A stretch of 64,000 nucleotides of DNA from Marinoscillum sp040222955 (GTDB lineage: Bacteria; Bacteroidota; Bacteroidia; Cytophagales; Cyclobacteriaceae), in contig NZ_JAVKCA010000009.1 in assembly GCF_040222955.1 (NCBI RefSeq), positions 1 through 64,000 of the forward strand, in the 5' to 3' direction. Position numbers and translations under genes: made by a program. Positions 51,455 to 61,079 of this stretch are shown piece by piece (position 1 is the first letter of the stretch; each line of letters begins with the position of its first letter). Below the pieces are notes generated by a model. The model had not been told where the DNA came from, did no database searches, and worked only from the letters and a program-made list of their open reading frames with translations.

Positions 51455-53329
51455 ATGCGCCCAACCCAACGACACCAGGTTTCCATAGTCTCACTAGTGT
51501 TTTTATTCCTAGCGCACTGCGCAGGTGCTCAAACGGATAAAAAATATGAACTCCAGGTCATCTCACAGCCTGCCAATACTCCTGCTAACGCAGAATTATA
51601 CGCTGCAGGCAACTTCAACAACTGGACAGCCGGAGACGCCATGTATCTGTTGCAACCCAATTCAGAAGGCATTTATACCCTACAAATCACAAGTCCTCTG
51701 GACACGCTGATATACAAATATACCCGAGGCACATGGCCGTCTGTAGAGGGAGATGACTTTGGGCAGATTAAAAAAAACAGGCAGCTCATTCACGCTGGAA
51801 ACGCCCTCACCACTGTGGAGGATGAAATAAAAACATGGGAGGATCTGGAAAGTAGCGACACTTACACTTTTGTGATCGAATCCCTCCCGGAAAATACACC
51901 CATAGATGCCACCATCTACCTCACGGGCAATTTCAACAACTGGGAGCCTGGAAATCCGGCGTACAAATTCTCAAAACTCGAGGACAACACCTACTCCTAT
52001 ACCCTGCGTGGAGGTCCTGATCACCTGGAGTATAAATTTACCCGCGGTACCTGGGAGACGGTAGAAGGTGGAAGCGACGGCCGGGCCATTGGCAACAGGC
52101 AATACCGCAGAACTGAGGGTGGACCTGTGGCACTCTATGCCACCATCAAAACCTGGGAAGACTTTTCAGGATCAAAGGTGAATTACTACGATTTCATCCT
52201 GATCATTACTTCGGTAATCGCCTTTCTGCTGTTGGTGGCCTTCAACTGGATGGCCAATGCCAATGTACAAGCCAACAGGTTCCTTTCACTGGCCCTGGCC
52301 CTCTTCATTATCGCTTCTACTGCCCGGATACTAATGAACTACAGACAGATGTTTCACTGGGAGCCCAGACTCGTTTTGCTGCCCGACATGGTCTACTTTA
52401 CCATTGCGCCTCTCATGTACTTCTACTTCCAGTCACTTCTGGCAGTAAGGCCCAGAATTTCCCTTAGCAAGTGGATCAGCTTCATTCCTGCCGGCATTCT
52501 GATACTCACTTACATTCCGCTTTTCATCCTGGATCGGGAAACTTTCATTGATAAAATGGTCAACCGGGAATTTCACTGGCTGTTTGCCCTTACAGCGGGC
52601 ATTGGTCTGATTTACAACTTTATCTACTGGCTCAGAAGCCTGCGCATTCTTCAGATCTATACAGAAAAAATGGACAACACCCAGTCATTCGATCAAAGTC
52701 ATTACTACCTCAACAGCCTACTCACCCTCTATAGTATTTGTCTGTTCACCTGGCTGGCCACCTACCTCATCGGTGGTGCAGGCCTTTTCGGGGAGATGGA
52801 CACCATCAGGATTACCGACACCACATCAGACCTCACCTGGATTCTTTTTGCGGGTACTCCTTTTCTGGTGGCCTATTTTGCGCTCAGCCAGCCGGAGCTT
52901 TTCAGAATATCCGAAACCGCAGAAAAGTACCGTTTTTCCAGCCTAAGCGATGAGTCTGTAAAAAACCTGAAAGAACAACTCCACCTGCTCATGCTCAATG
53001 AGAAACCCTTTTTGAACCCCAAACTCACCCTTCTGGAGTTGGCTGAAATGATAGAAACCAATACCCATGCCCTCTCACGGGTGATCAACGAAGGTTTTGA
53101 CCGCAATTTTTATGATTTTGTCAATTATTACCGGGTGGAGGAGTTTAAACGACTGGTGAATCAGGCCGACTATAAGAATCTCACGTTTCTGGCCATTGCT
53201 TATGAGGTGGGATTCAGCTCCAAAACCACCTTCAACCGCGCGTTTAAAAAGCTGGAAGGACATACTCCCCGTGAGTATCACAAGCAAATGGTCAATGAAG
53301 GAACCACCGAAGAAATGAAATGGGTTTAA
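51455..53329 (+). CDS. Transmembrane AraC regulator with two periplasmic starch-binding-like modules
   Basis: 624 residues from ATG 51455. Residues 1-26 form a signal peptide. Residues about 28-128 and 132-238 are two tandem beta-sandwich modules, each with GNFNNW (52-57 and 158-163) and YK(Y/F)TRGTW, then IKTWED. The GNFNNW-type motif is typical of glycogen/starch-binding (CBM20/48-like) sandwiches. About seven membrane helices follow (245-490). A cytoplasmic AraC domain ends the protein (about 520-615; LTLLELAEMIETNTHALSRV, YEVGFSSKTTFNRAFKKL). This would let one protein detect starch or maltodextrins in the periplasm and act on DNA. The large alpha-amylase gene directly downstream is the likely target. 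Confidence 0.88.
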   Translation: MRPTQRHQVSIVSLVFLFLAHCAGAQTDKKYELQVISQPANTPANAELYAAGNFNNWTAGDAMYLLQPNSEGIYTLQITSPLDTLIYKYTRGTWPSVEGDDFGQIKKNRQLIHAGNALTTVEDEIKTWEDLESSDTYTFVIESLPENTPIDATIYLTGNFNNWEPGNPAYKFSKLEDNTYSYTLRGGPDHLEYKFTRGTWETVEGGSDGRAIGNRQYRRTEGGPVALYATIKTWEDFSGSKVNYYDFILIITSVIAFLLLVAFNWMANANVQANRFLSLALALFIIASTARILMNYRQMFHWEPRLVLLPDMVYFTIAPLMYFYFQSLLAVRPRISLSKWISFIPAGILILTYIPLFILDRETFIDKMVNREFHWLFALTAGIGLIYNFIYWLRSLRILQIYTEKMDNTQSFDQSHYYLNSLLTLYSICLFTWLATYLIGGAGLFGEMDTIRITDTTSDLTWILFAGTPFLVAYFALSQPELFRISETAEKYRFSSLSDESVKNLKEQLHLLMLNEKPFLNPKLTLLELAEMIETNTHALSRVINEGFDRNFYDFVNYYRVEEFKRLVNQADYKNLTFLAIAYEVGFSSKTTFNRAFKKLEGHTPREYHKQMVNEGTTEEMKWV

Positions 53330-53420
53330 TGTGTCTTCAATAAAACACATGATAAATTCATAATATCTTAATTTCATTAACCAAAATCATTTCCCTATTC
53401 ACAATCTCATAATTGACAAT

Positions 53421-53458
53421 GAGGTGCCACCAAACACTTTTGAGATGGTGGCACTTTT
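53421..53458 (+). terminator. Terminator after the AraC regulator
   Basis: A perfect 8 bp stem GTGCCACC / GGTGGCAC, extended by G-U and A-U pairs, followed by TTTT. It lies about 92 bp after the stop. The remaining stretch to the amylase start (53459-53699) holds no gene; it must carry the amylase promoter, of which I found no clear boxes. Confidence 0.7.
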
Positions 53459-53699
53459 CGAATTAGTCAAATATTTCTTTGAATGACAGACCCGTTCCAC
53501 TCCAATGTCAACCAGCTGTGCGTAAGCAGTTTAGCCAGGAATGGCTGGTACTAAAACATGAAATGATACCTTCTCAAATGGGCTGATTGCGCCCAAGTGA
53601 TAACCTGTGCCGATTGGGAAGTGTGGCATGTTTAAGCTTGTGTTGTACCATGAGGACTCTCATGGACTCAAAAGTTATTCTCAACCAAACCAACAACCT

Positions 53700-56600
53700 A
53701 TGTACACTTTGCGAAAAGCAACCCTTGCTTTGATCATCCTGATGAGCTGCCTGTCCGCTCATCTCTCATTTGGACAGGTGGATTTCCGGGAGGAAACGAT
53801 CTATTTCCTCCTCACTTCCAGATTTTTTGATGGAGATCCGTCCAACAATGCGCCCAATGAATGGAGCTCTTATGATCCCGACCCCAATGTGCGTCCTTCC
53901 ATTACCGATCCTCAGGACGTTACCTGGCGCGGTGACTTCAAAGGGCTGATCCAAAAACTGGACTATATTCAGGACCTGGGCTTCACAGCCATTTGGATCA
54001 CACCCATTGTTCAAAACAGGAGCCCATTGGACTACCATGGTTACCATGCCTGGGATTTCACAAAAGTAGATCCAAGACTGGAATCTCCCGGAGCCACCTT
54101 TCAGGACCTGATCAATGAAGTGCATGCCCGGGGCATGAAGATCGTCCTGGACATTGTGACCAATCATCCAGGCCGGTTTGGAATCAAAGGCCAGGCCGAA
54201 ATCAAATACAATACCGACCCCAACCAACCCTGGGGACAAGATTCCAATGGCAATACACTCCAGCCCAATCCTAACTGGGAGTACGATGGCATCACCCCCA
54301 ATCCGGACGATGGCAAGATCTGGAGCCGGGCCAACATCCCTACCATGCCCGCACCCTACAACCAAAACCTGGCAAACTATAACTGGCCCAGCACTCAGGC
54401 CTACGTAGACACCTCTGATCCCAACTGGTATCATCACTCCGGCAATGGGTTTGCACAAGGATGGGATGATAAGGAAAACCTCTACAACCGTGCACTGGCT
54501 GGAGACACCCCCGACCTGAATACAGGAAGCTCTGTGGTTCAGAACTACCTCATCGCAGCTTATACCACCTTCATCAACATGGGGGTAGACGCCTTCCGCT
54601 GGGACACCATGAAACATATGAGCAAAGAGGATGTTCTGGTATTCAAGGATGCCTTTCATGCAGTCAACCCCGACTTATTCATCTTCGGAGAGGTGGCTCA
54701 GAAAAGACATGAGCTCCACAACGTAGAGGAAATCAACCCCCACTGGTACACCTGGAGAGGAGCCGTAGGCGCTTCGCAAAATTCTGATATCGCCGTATTA
54801 GACTTCTATGCCGAAGCTACCTTCCATGGTGTATTTGAATCGGGAGAAAGTTTTGCCAATGTGCAGGCGGCTGCCCGATATGATCACTTGTACAGTGACC
54901 CATCTACCTTGCTCACCTGGCTGGATAACCATGACTTTGGTCCTAACAACGACTGGAACAGAAGGTATGGGGGTAGTGCAGAAAACCTGGCAGCCTGCAT
55001 GAACTTTATGTTTACCTGGCGGGGAATCCCGGTCGTGTATTACGGTACGGAAATCCAGTTTAAAAAAGGAGAATACGCAGACATCCATGATGCCTCAGGC
55101 ATAGAAAAGTCCATCGACGAAACGGGCCGTGCTTACTATGGAGCTGAATTTGCCAATGCACCGAATCATATTATTTACCAGCACATCAAAAAGCTGAATG
55201 CCATGCGCCGCGCGATCCCTGCCTTGCAAAAGGGAGCCTGGAGATGGGATGGGAATACAGGTGGCAATGGCGTGGGTTATGTAAGAACCCATGGCAGCAG
55301 TGAAGTAGCTGTAGGTCTGGCGAAAGATGGCTCAGCATCTTTCAACTTCTCGGGCCTGACAAATGGCATCTACAGAGATGCGGTCACCGGCAATGAACAG
55401 ACGGTATCCAACGGGTCATTGAGCTTCACCGTACAGTCAGGCTCAGCCGGAATCTATGTGCTAAACGGCCCTGGAATGATCGGTGGAAATGGTGTGGGCT
55501 TCTTTCAGGCCGGCTCAGGAAGCAGTCAGCCGGTGGTCAGCGCCAACCCTTCCGGGGGCGTATATGCCAACCCCGTGCAGGTCACCCTTTCTGCAAGTTC
55601 GCAGAATGCACCCAACACGATCTACTACACCTTAGATGGCTCCACTCCTACCACTTCCAGCGCTGTGTACAGTGGTGCACTCACCATTGGAACCACCACC
55701 ACGCTCAAGGCGATGGCTGTGGACAATCAGAGTGCCCAATCAAATGTGATTTCACAAACTTATACCATTGGAGCAGTGGAGGGGATCACGGTCTACTTTC
55801 AAAAGCCTTCCGGATGGTCTACTGCCAACATCCACTATTGGAACCTCTCTCCCTCAGCTGCCGGCAGCACCTGGCCGGGTCCCCCAATGACCTCAGAGGG
55901 TAACGGGTGGTACCGATACGATTTCGCGAATGCCAGCAGTGCCAATATTGTATTCAATGACAATGGAGGAGCACAGACGGCAGATCTCACCCGCTCCGCA
56001 GATGGCTGGTATGACATCAATGGTGTATGGCACAATACAGATCCCCGAGTCACTACGAACCAACCACCGGTGGTCTCTATTTCTCCACAAGGTGGCACTT
56101 TCACGGATGGCGACAATGTGAGTATGACCCTCACCGCCACTGATGATACGGATCCCAACCCGACCATCTACTATACCCTGGATGGCAGCACCCCTACCAC
56201 AGCCTCCAGTGTATATAGCGCTGCCCTTATCGTCACTGATGACCTCACCGTTAAGGCACTTGCCGTGGACAGCCAAAGTGCCAGCTCCACAATAGAGAGT
56301 GCAGCTTTTACTTTTGAGCCACCCGCTTCCGGGCTCAAAGTGCATTTCAAGCCCACCGGCTACACCAGCCCTGAGGTCTATTTCTGGGGAGCGACTCCCT
56401 CCGGTCAGACAACCACCTGGCCTGGGGAAACCATGACCGCAGAAGCTGATGGCTGGTACAGCTATACCATCGTCAATGCTGCCTGTTCCAATTTGATTTT
56501 CAGCAACAATGGCGCCAGCCAAACCGCAGACCTTTACAGATGTGGGGAGGGTTGGTACATGGATGGCACCTGGTATGATAACCTGCCGGGCTCCTCCTCA

Positions 56601-57152
56601 GGGTTGACCATTCATTACCTGAAACCATCCGGCTGGGGTACCGCCAAAATGCATTATTGGAATGTGACGCCTTCATCTGTGGCCGGCACCAACTGGCCAG
56701 GTGCGCAGATGACCAACGATGGCAATGGCTGGTGGTCATACACCATTGCAGAGGCTACCTGTGCCAATATGGTCTTCAATGACAATGGAGGAGCACAAAC
56801 CGGAGACTTGTCCAGGTGTGGAGAAGGCTGGTACAACAATGGCTGGTCCAGCTCCGCCAGAAAGTCCGAAGGTGACCTGCAAGTGCAGAATTCCGGATTT
56901 TCGCTGAGCCAAAACTATCCTAATCCGTTCACTGATTTCACCACCATAGAAATGACGCTGGATAAAGCTCAAAACGTACGGCTATCGATATATGCCATGG
57001 ATGGAAAAGAAGTGATGACCATCGCAGATGATGAGCTCACCAGCGGTAAACATCGGTTCATCCTGACCTCCGGACAATTTGAGCCGGGAATATATTTCTA
57101 CAAACTTGTCAGCAAGGAAGCCACTTTGATCAAGCGAATGCTCGTGAAATAA
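53700..57152 (+). CDS. GH13 alpha-amylase with three C-terminal starch-binding modules, T9SS-secreted
   Basis: 1150 residues from ATG 53700 (MYTLRKATLALIILMSC); a GTG at 53607 is rejected. GH13 motifs: DIVTNHPGR, GVDAFRWDTMKHM (nucleophile Asp302), FGEVAQKR (acid Glu331) and WLDNHDFGP (Asp412). After the catalytic part come a CHB_HEX_C-like domain (YYTLDGSTPTTSSAVYSGAL), a CBM26-like module (VYFQKPSGWSTANIHYWNLS), a second CHB_HEX_C-like domain, two more CBM26-like modules, and a T9SS domain (YPNPFTDFTTIEM). It cleaves alpha-1,4 bonds of starch outside the cell. Control by the upstream starch-sensing AraC protein is likely. Confidence 0.93.
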   Translation: MYTLRKATLALIILMSCLSAHLSFGQVDFREETIYFLLTSRFFDGDPSNNAPNEWSSYDPDPNVRPSITDPQDVTWRGDFKGLIQKLDYIQDLGFTAIWITPIVQNRSPLDYHGYHAWDFTKVDPRLESPGATFQDLINEVHARGMKIVLDIVTNHPGRFGIKGQAEIKYNTDPNQPWGQDSNGNTLQPNPNWEYDGITPNPDDGKIWSRANIPTMPAPYNQNLANYNWPSTQAYVDTSDPNWYHHSGNGFAQGWDDKENLYNRALAGDTPDLNTGSSVVQNYLIAAYTTFINMGVDAFRWDTMKHMSKEDVLVFKDAFHAVNPDLFIFGEVAQKRHELHNVEEINPHWYTWRGAVGASQNSDIAVLDFYAEATFHGVFESGESFANVQAAARYDHLYSDPSTLLTWLDNHDFGPNNDWNRRYGGSAENLAACMNFMFTWRGIPVVYYGTEIQFKKGEYADIHDASGIEKSIDETGRAYYGAEFANAPNHIIYQHIKKLNAMRRAIPALQKGAWRWDGNTGGNGVGYVRTHGSSEVAVGLAKDGSASFNFSGLTNGIYRDAVTGNEQTVSNGSLSFTVQSGSAGIYVLNGPGMIGGNGVGFFQAGSGSSQPVVSANPSGGVYANPVQVTLSASSQNAPNTIYYTLDGSTPTTSSAVYSGALTIGTTTTLKAMAVDNQSAQSNVISQTYTIGAVEGITVYFQKPSGWSTANIHYWNLSPSAAGSTWPGPPMTSEGNGWYRYDFANASSANIVFNDNGGAQTADLTRSADGWYDINGVWHNTDPRVTTNQPPVVSISPQGGTFTDGDNVSMTLTATDDTDPNPTIYYTLDGSTPTTASSVYSAALIVTDDLTVKALAVDSQSASSTIESAAFTFEPPASGLKVHFKPTGYTSPEVYFWGATPSGQTTTWPGETMTAEADGWYSYTIVNAACSNLIFSNNGASQTADLYRCGEGWYMDGTWYDNLPGSSSGLTIHYLKPSGWGTAKMHYWNVTPSSVAGTNWPGAQMTNDGNGWWSYTIAEATCANMVFNDNGGAQTGDLSRCGEGWYNNGWSSSARKSEGDLQVQNSGFSLSQNYPNPFTDFTTIEMTLDKAQNVRLSIYAMDGKEVMTIADDELTSGKHRFILTSGQFEPGIYFYKLVSKEATLIKRMLVK

Positions 57153-57180
57153 AGAAGAAGTAACTGGTTAAGTGAAAAGA

Positions 57181-57205
57181 GGGTGCCAATCGGCATCCTT
57201 TTTTT
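57181..57205 (+). terminator. Rho-independent terminator after the amylase
   Basis: GGGTGCC / GGCATCC (7 bp stem with one G-U pair, 4 nt loop) followed by seven T, 29 bp after the stop codon. Confidence 0.85.
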
Positions 57206-57229
57206 ATTTACCCCCTACCTTTGTCATCG

Positions 57230-57610
57230 ATGGCGGATTTCAAAAAATATTTCATTGTAGCCGGACAACCGGAAGAAGTGTATGCTGCGCTCACTTTCAA
57301 ACCAACCATAGAACTATGGACAGGCTCACCTGCAGTTTTCAAACCGGAAGTGGATACAGAGTTTTCGCTATGGGATGGTAGTATTCTGGGTAAGAATCTG
57401 GAGTTTGAAGAGGGGAAAATGATCAGACAGCAGTGGTACTTTGGGGAGCAGGACACGCCTTCCATTGTGACACTGAAATTTCATGCGCACAAAAAGGGTA
57501 CCTCCATAGAGGTCAATCATACCAACATACCTGATCAGGACTATGATGACATTGTAGACGGCTGGCATGAAGTGTACATGAAAGATCTCATAGAGTTTTA
57601 TACCGAGTGA
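57230..57610 (+). CDS. START/AHA1-like (SRPBCC) domain protein
   Basis: 126 residues from ATG 57230; a TTG at 57221 is rejected. The start KKYFIVAGQPEEVYAALTF, then PTIELWTGSPA and FSLWDGSILGKNLEFEEG match the AHA1/START lipid-binding fold. The C-terminal helix reads DIVDGWHEVYMKDLIEFY. Proteins of this type are cytoplasmic and bind a small hydrophobic ligand or a chaperone; the ligand is unknown. It is separated from the amylase by a terminator and converges with galE. Confidence 0.85.
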   Translation: MADFKKYFIVAGQPEEVYAALTFKPTIELWTGSPAVFKPEVDTEFSLWDGSILGKNLEFEEGKMIRQQWYFGEQDTPSIVTLKFHAHKKGTSIEVNHTNIPDQDYDDIVDGWHEVYMKDLIEFYTE

Positions 57611-57661
57611 CTTCAACTTATTTGGATCGCTAGTTTGCACGCTCTCTGATTTCCCAATCCC

Positions 57662-58663
57662 TCAAAATTTCCCTTTCCTCGCTCCAATCTTCCAGTTCCA
57701 GGCAGTTTGTATGATCTCTTTGATCTCTTTGTATTTTGGATCCCAGCCCAGCTTGTCCAGCGCCAATGTAGCATTGGCCACCAGCTCGGTAGCATCCCCC
57801 GCCCTTCTGTCTGCCATTTCATAAGGCACCGGCATCCCTGTCACCGCTTCTGCGGCCTTGATTACTTCCATCACTGAGTAGCCAAACCCGGTTCCCAGGT
57901 TACAGGCCACAGATTCCTGGCCTTTGTTCAGGTATTCCAGCGCCTTGATGTGGGCATCGCCCAGGTCATCCACATGGATGTAATCCCGCACACAGGTACC
58001 ATCTGGTGTGGGATAGTCAGTACCAAATACTTTGATGGCAGGACGATCTCCGGTGATGGCATCCAAAATCAATGGGATCAAATGCGTTTCCGGATTGTGA
58101 TCCTCTCCAATGAGACCATCTTCAGAGGCACCACTTGCATTGAAGTAGCGCAAAAACACATATTTCAACCCGTAAGCCCCTTCATAATCTTTAATGATTT
58201 GCTCCAGCAAAAACTTACTCTTACCGTAAGGACTCACCGGGTTTTGTGGGTGAGCTTCATCCAACGGCACGTACTCCGGATTGCCATAAGTGGCACAGGT
58301 GGAGGAAAAAATAAACTTCAGACACTGATGATCCACCATGGTTTTGAGCAGGGTCAGCGGCCTGGCCACATTGTTCACATAGTATTTATGCGGATCAGAT
58401 ACAGACTCCCCCACATAGGCATAAGCCGCAAAATGCAGTACCGCCTCAAACTGGTGCTTTTTAAACAAGCCAATAAGCAATTCTTCATCCCCAATATCTC
58501 CACGGACCAACTCCACGGATTCGTCCAAGATGGCCTCCTGATGACCATAAACCAGGTTGTCCAACACCACAATTTTATAGTCTTGTCCGGCCAATAACCG
58601 CACGGTATGTGAACCAATGTAACCGGCTCCACCGGTGACTAATATCGCTTTTGTGTTATCCAT
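57662..58663 (-). CDS. galE: UDP-glucose 4-epimerase
   Basis: 333 residues of the extended short-chain dehydrogenase family. The NAD-binding motif is GGAGYIGSHTVRLL and the catalytic pair is SPYGKSKFLLEQ (Tyr-x-x-x-Lys). RYFNASGASEDG and DGTCVRDYIHVDDL are typical of GalE. It interconverts UDP-galactose and UDP-glucose in the Leloir pathway. It overlaps galT by 8 bp and is the last gene of the gal operon. Confidence 0.95.
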   Translation of the reverse strand: MDNTKAILVTGGAGYIGSHTVRLLAGQDYKIVVLDNLVYGHQEAILDESVELVRGDIGDEELLIGLFKKHQFEAVLHFAAYAYVGESVSDPHKYYVNNVARPLTLLKTMVDHQCLKFIFSSTCATYGNPEYVPLDEAHPQNPVSPYGKSKFLLEQIIKDYEGAYGLKYVFLRYFNASGASEDGLIGEDHNPETHLIPLILDAITGDRPAIKVFGTDYPTPDGTCVRDYIHVDDLGDAHIKALEYLNKGQESVACNLGTGFGYSVMEVIKAAEAVTGMPVPYEMADRRAGDATELVANATLALDKLGWDPKYKEIKEIIQTAWNWKIGARKGKF

Positions 58664-59699
58664 TTTTGTAGTGCTTTTCAGAAAGTAATCTTAATGTTTC
58701 AGCTGCCTGCTCAGCGGTGATATCACGCTGAGGGTTGGCAAACATTTCATAACCCACCATAAATTTCTTCACCGTGGCAGACCTCAACAGTGGTGGGTAA
58801 AAGGAATAATGAAAGTGCCATCCTTCATGTGGTTTGTCGTCCGTAGGCCGCTGCTGCATGCCTGCGGAGTAGGGAAACGAACACTTGAAGAGGTTATCGT
58901 AGCGGATGGTGATTTTTGAAAGGATCTCCGCAAAAGCCACCTCCTCTTCAGTGGTCATATCAGTCACCGCCTGAAAATGTCTCGTCGGAATGATCATGGT
59001 CTCGTATGGCCACACTGCCCAAAATGGAATGAGACAGACAAAATGCTCATTCCTGCAAATAATCCGTGAGCCATCCTCCAGCTCCTGGTGCAGGTAATCT
59101 CCCAGCAAACTTCGCTGATACTTCGTGAAATAGGCTCTCTGTGTTTCGGTTTTCTTAGCGATCTCATTAGGCACAGAACTCTGCGCCCAGATCTGCCCAT
59201 GTGGGTGCGGATTGCTACAGCCCATGATGGATCCCTTATTCTCAAAAATCTGAACATTCTTGATATAAGAAACCCGTTCAAGTGCTTCAAACTCACGCTT
59301 CCAGACTTTCACCACCTCCGTTAATCCGGCAATGGTCATCTCAGGCATAGTGAGCGAGTGATCCGGTGAGAAACAAATCACCTTGCAAAGACCCGTTTCC
59401 TCCCGGGTGCGCAGCAGGCCTTTAGTACTTTCCGTATTGCCATCGCCCTCCAGCAGCGCCGCAAAGTCGTTCTGAAAGACGAAAGTGCTTTCATACATCG
59501 GATTGTGTTGGCCACCCATGCGCTCATTGCCAGCACACAGGTAGCAGGACGGGTCATGAGCCGGCCTTCGGGTCTCCTCCACCTCCTCGGTCTTGCCCTG
59601 CCAGGGTCGCTTGGTCCGGTGTGGCGATACCAATACCCATTCATCAGTGAGTGGATTGTATCTTTTATGCGGCTTGTCAAATGTCTTCATATCCATCAT
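58656..59699 (-). CDS. galT: Galactose-1-phosphate uridylyltransferase
   Basis: 347 residues. RYNPLTDEWVLVSPHRTKRP at the start, a zinc pair CYLCAGN, and the catalytic GCSNPHPHGQIWA, where the second His of HPH is the nucleophile. It swaps UMP between UDP-glucose and galactose-1-phosphate. It starts inside the galK stop (ATGA); Met codons at 59699, 59696 and 59690 could each serve as the start. Confidence 0.95.
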   Translation of the reverse strand: MMDMKTFDKPHKRYNPLTDEWVLVSPHRTKRPWQGKTEEVEETRRPAHDPSCYLCAGNERMGGQHNPMYESTFVFQNDFAALLEGDGNTESTKGLLRTREETGLCKVICFSPDHSLTMPEMTIAGLTEVVKVWKREFEALERVSYIKNVQIFENKGSIMGCSNPHPHGQIWAQSSVPNEIAKKTETQRAYFTKYQRSLLGDYLHQELEDGSRIICRNEHFVCLIPFWAVWPYETMIIPTRHFQAVTDMTTEEEVAFAEILSKITIRYDNLFKCSFPYSAGMQQRPTDDKPHEGWHFHYSFYPPLLRSATVKKFMVGYEMFANPQRDITAEQAAETLRLLSEKHYKNG

Positions 59700-60862
59700 C
59701 CTTTGATTAGGGAAACCCCGTCAGAGATATTTACCTGAATAGGGGTGATCTCTTTAGTAAACTGATTTTCATAGGCCTCATTGAGCGCCGTAATGAAAGC
59801 GGCTTCCCGACCCTTCTTGATCAGGTTCAGGGTGCATCCACCAAAACCACCCCCCATCATTCGTGCTCCCAGCACATCAGCATGTGCATTGGCAAAATCC
59901 GCCATAAAGTCTATCTCCGGACAGGTGATCTCATACTCATCCCTCATCGCCTGCTGAGCACTTTTGAGGATTCTCCCAGCTTTTTCCAAATCAGATTGAG
60001 TCAAAGCGGCCGTGAACTCATGCACCCGCAGGTTCTCCTCAATCACATATTTGCAGCGGCGATATACTACCTCCTCTAATTGCTCACTGACCTGCTCCAA
60101 CTGCTCCATACGCACATCCCGCAATGAACTCACATTCGAAAATTTCTTCTGAAGGATTGACACCCCGGCTTCACACTGTTGCCTGCGCACGTTATACTCG
60201 GAGCTGGCCAGACTGTGTGTCACGTTGGAGTTGCACAGGAGTAAAGAGTAGTCATTCAACTCAATGGGAAAATGTCGGTATTCCAGACTCTGACAATCCA
60301 GTAGCAAAGCCTGATCCCTGGCACCCATCATACTGGCAAACTGATCCATGATGCCGCACTTCACTCCGGCATAATTATGCTCGGCCATCTGAGACATCTT
60401 CACCATTTCCACTTTGGGTATATCCAACCCGAACAGCTCATTAAGTCCGGCACAGGTACCACACTCCAACGCTGCGGATGACGACATCCCCGAGCCACGT
60501 GGTACATTTCCACTGAAAACCAGATTGAACCCGGCTACTTCCCTGCCCGACTGCCGTATTTCGGCCACCACACCCAGAATGTAGTTTTGCCATGAGTCTG
60601 CTGCCAGAGGCTCGATCTCCGCCAAATCAAAATCATACCGCGCATCAAAGTCCAGAGAAATCAGGCTACACCTGGCAGCATCCTCTGACTTGCCAATGGC
60701 AAAAAAGATGGCATGGTCCACAGCGGCTGGCAGTACAAAACCATTGTTATAATCAGTATGCTCGCCGATGAGGTTGATACGACCGGGAGCACGAACCAGC
60801 AATGGTTTTGCCCCAAATTGCTCGGAAAAATGACTGCTTACTCTTTGAGATATGTCGTTCAT
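59696..60862 (-). CDS. galK: Galactokinase
   Basis: 388 residues of the GHMP kinase family. The galactokinase signature is GRINLIGEHTDYNNGFVLP, the ATP loop is VPRGSGMSSSAALE, and the C-terminal motif is MMGGGFGGCTLNL. It phosphorylates galactose with ATP. It is the first gene of galKTE, behind a palindromic operator and -7 box at 60916-60947. Confidence 0.95.
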   Translation of the reverse strand: MNDISQRVSSHFSEQFGAKPLLVRAPGRINLIGEHTDYNNGFVLPAAVDHAIFFAIGKSEDAARCSLISLDFDARYDFDLAEIEPLAADSWQNYILGVVAEIRQSGREVAGFNLVFSGNVPRGSGMSSSAALECGTCAGLNELFGLDIPKVEMVKMSQMAEHNYAGVKCGIMDQFASMMGARDQALLLDCQSLEYRHFPIELNDYSLLLCNSNVTHSLASSEYNVRRQQCEAGVSILQKKFSNVSSLRDVRMEQLEQVSEQLEEVVYRRCKYVIEENLRVHEFTAALTQSDLEKAGRILKSAQQAMRDEYEITCPEIDFMADFANAHADVLGARMMGGGFGGCTLNLIKKGREAAFITALNEAYENQFTKEITPIQVNISDGVSLIKG

Positions 60863-60915
60863 AGAAGAGGTTTGAATCAGTGTTTCAGAGTGAATTCCTT
60901 ACCCACTCAACCTCA

Positions 60916-60947
60916 CAAATATAATAAACGTTTATTTGACGTTTATT
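60916..60947 (-). promoter_or_regulatory. Promoter and palindromic operator of galKTE
   Basis: On the minus strand TATATTTG (60916-60923) is a perfect TAnnTTTG -7 box, 54 bp before galK. Directly beside it, 60923-60936 is a 14 bp perfect palindrome AATAAACGTTTATT with a CpG centre, as bound by LacI-family repressors. A second ACGTTTATT half-copy lies at 60939-60947. Overlap with the promoter suggests repression without galactose. No -33 element was seen and no regulator gene is adjacent. Confidence 0.6.
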
Positions 60948-61079
60948 AATTTTTTGAAATAAAAAAGTGCTCCGGCATTTTCCTCTTTGGTCAGAAAACT
61001 ACCCCACACCAGCTCTGACTATACCGAAATATAGCGGCTAAAGAAAACTGGAATGGCTCCCCAAAGGGCCCTTTGGATG

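Noticed and set aside
51283..51540. 85-residue frame upstream of the AraC sensor gene
   Set aside because: It overlaps the signal peptide region of the AraC gene in another frame and has no features.
53766..54659. 297-residue frame opposite the amylase
   Set aside because: Antisense shadow of a certain GH13 gene; composition unlike a protein.
61061..61076. 16 bp perfect palindrome CCAAAGGG/CCCTTTGG after chrA
   Set aside because: It has no loop and no T-tract, so it is a poor terminator; one short palindrome of this size is not enough to claim a site.
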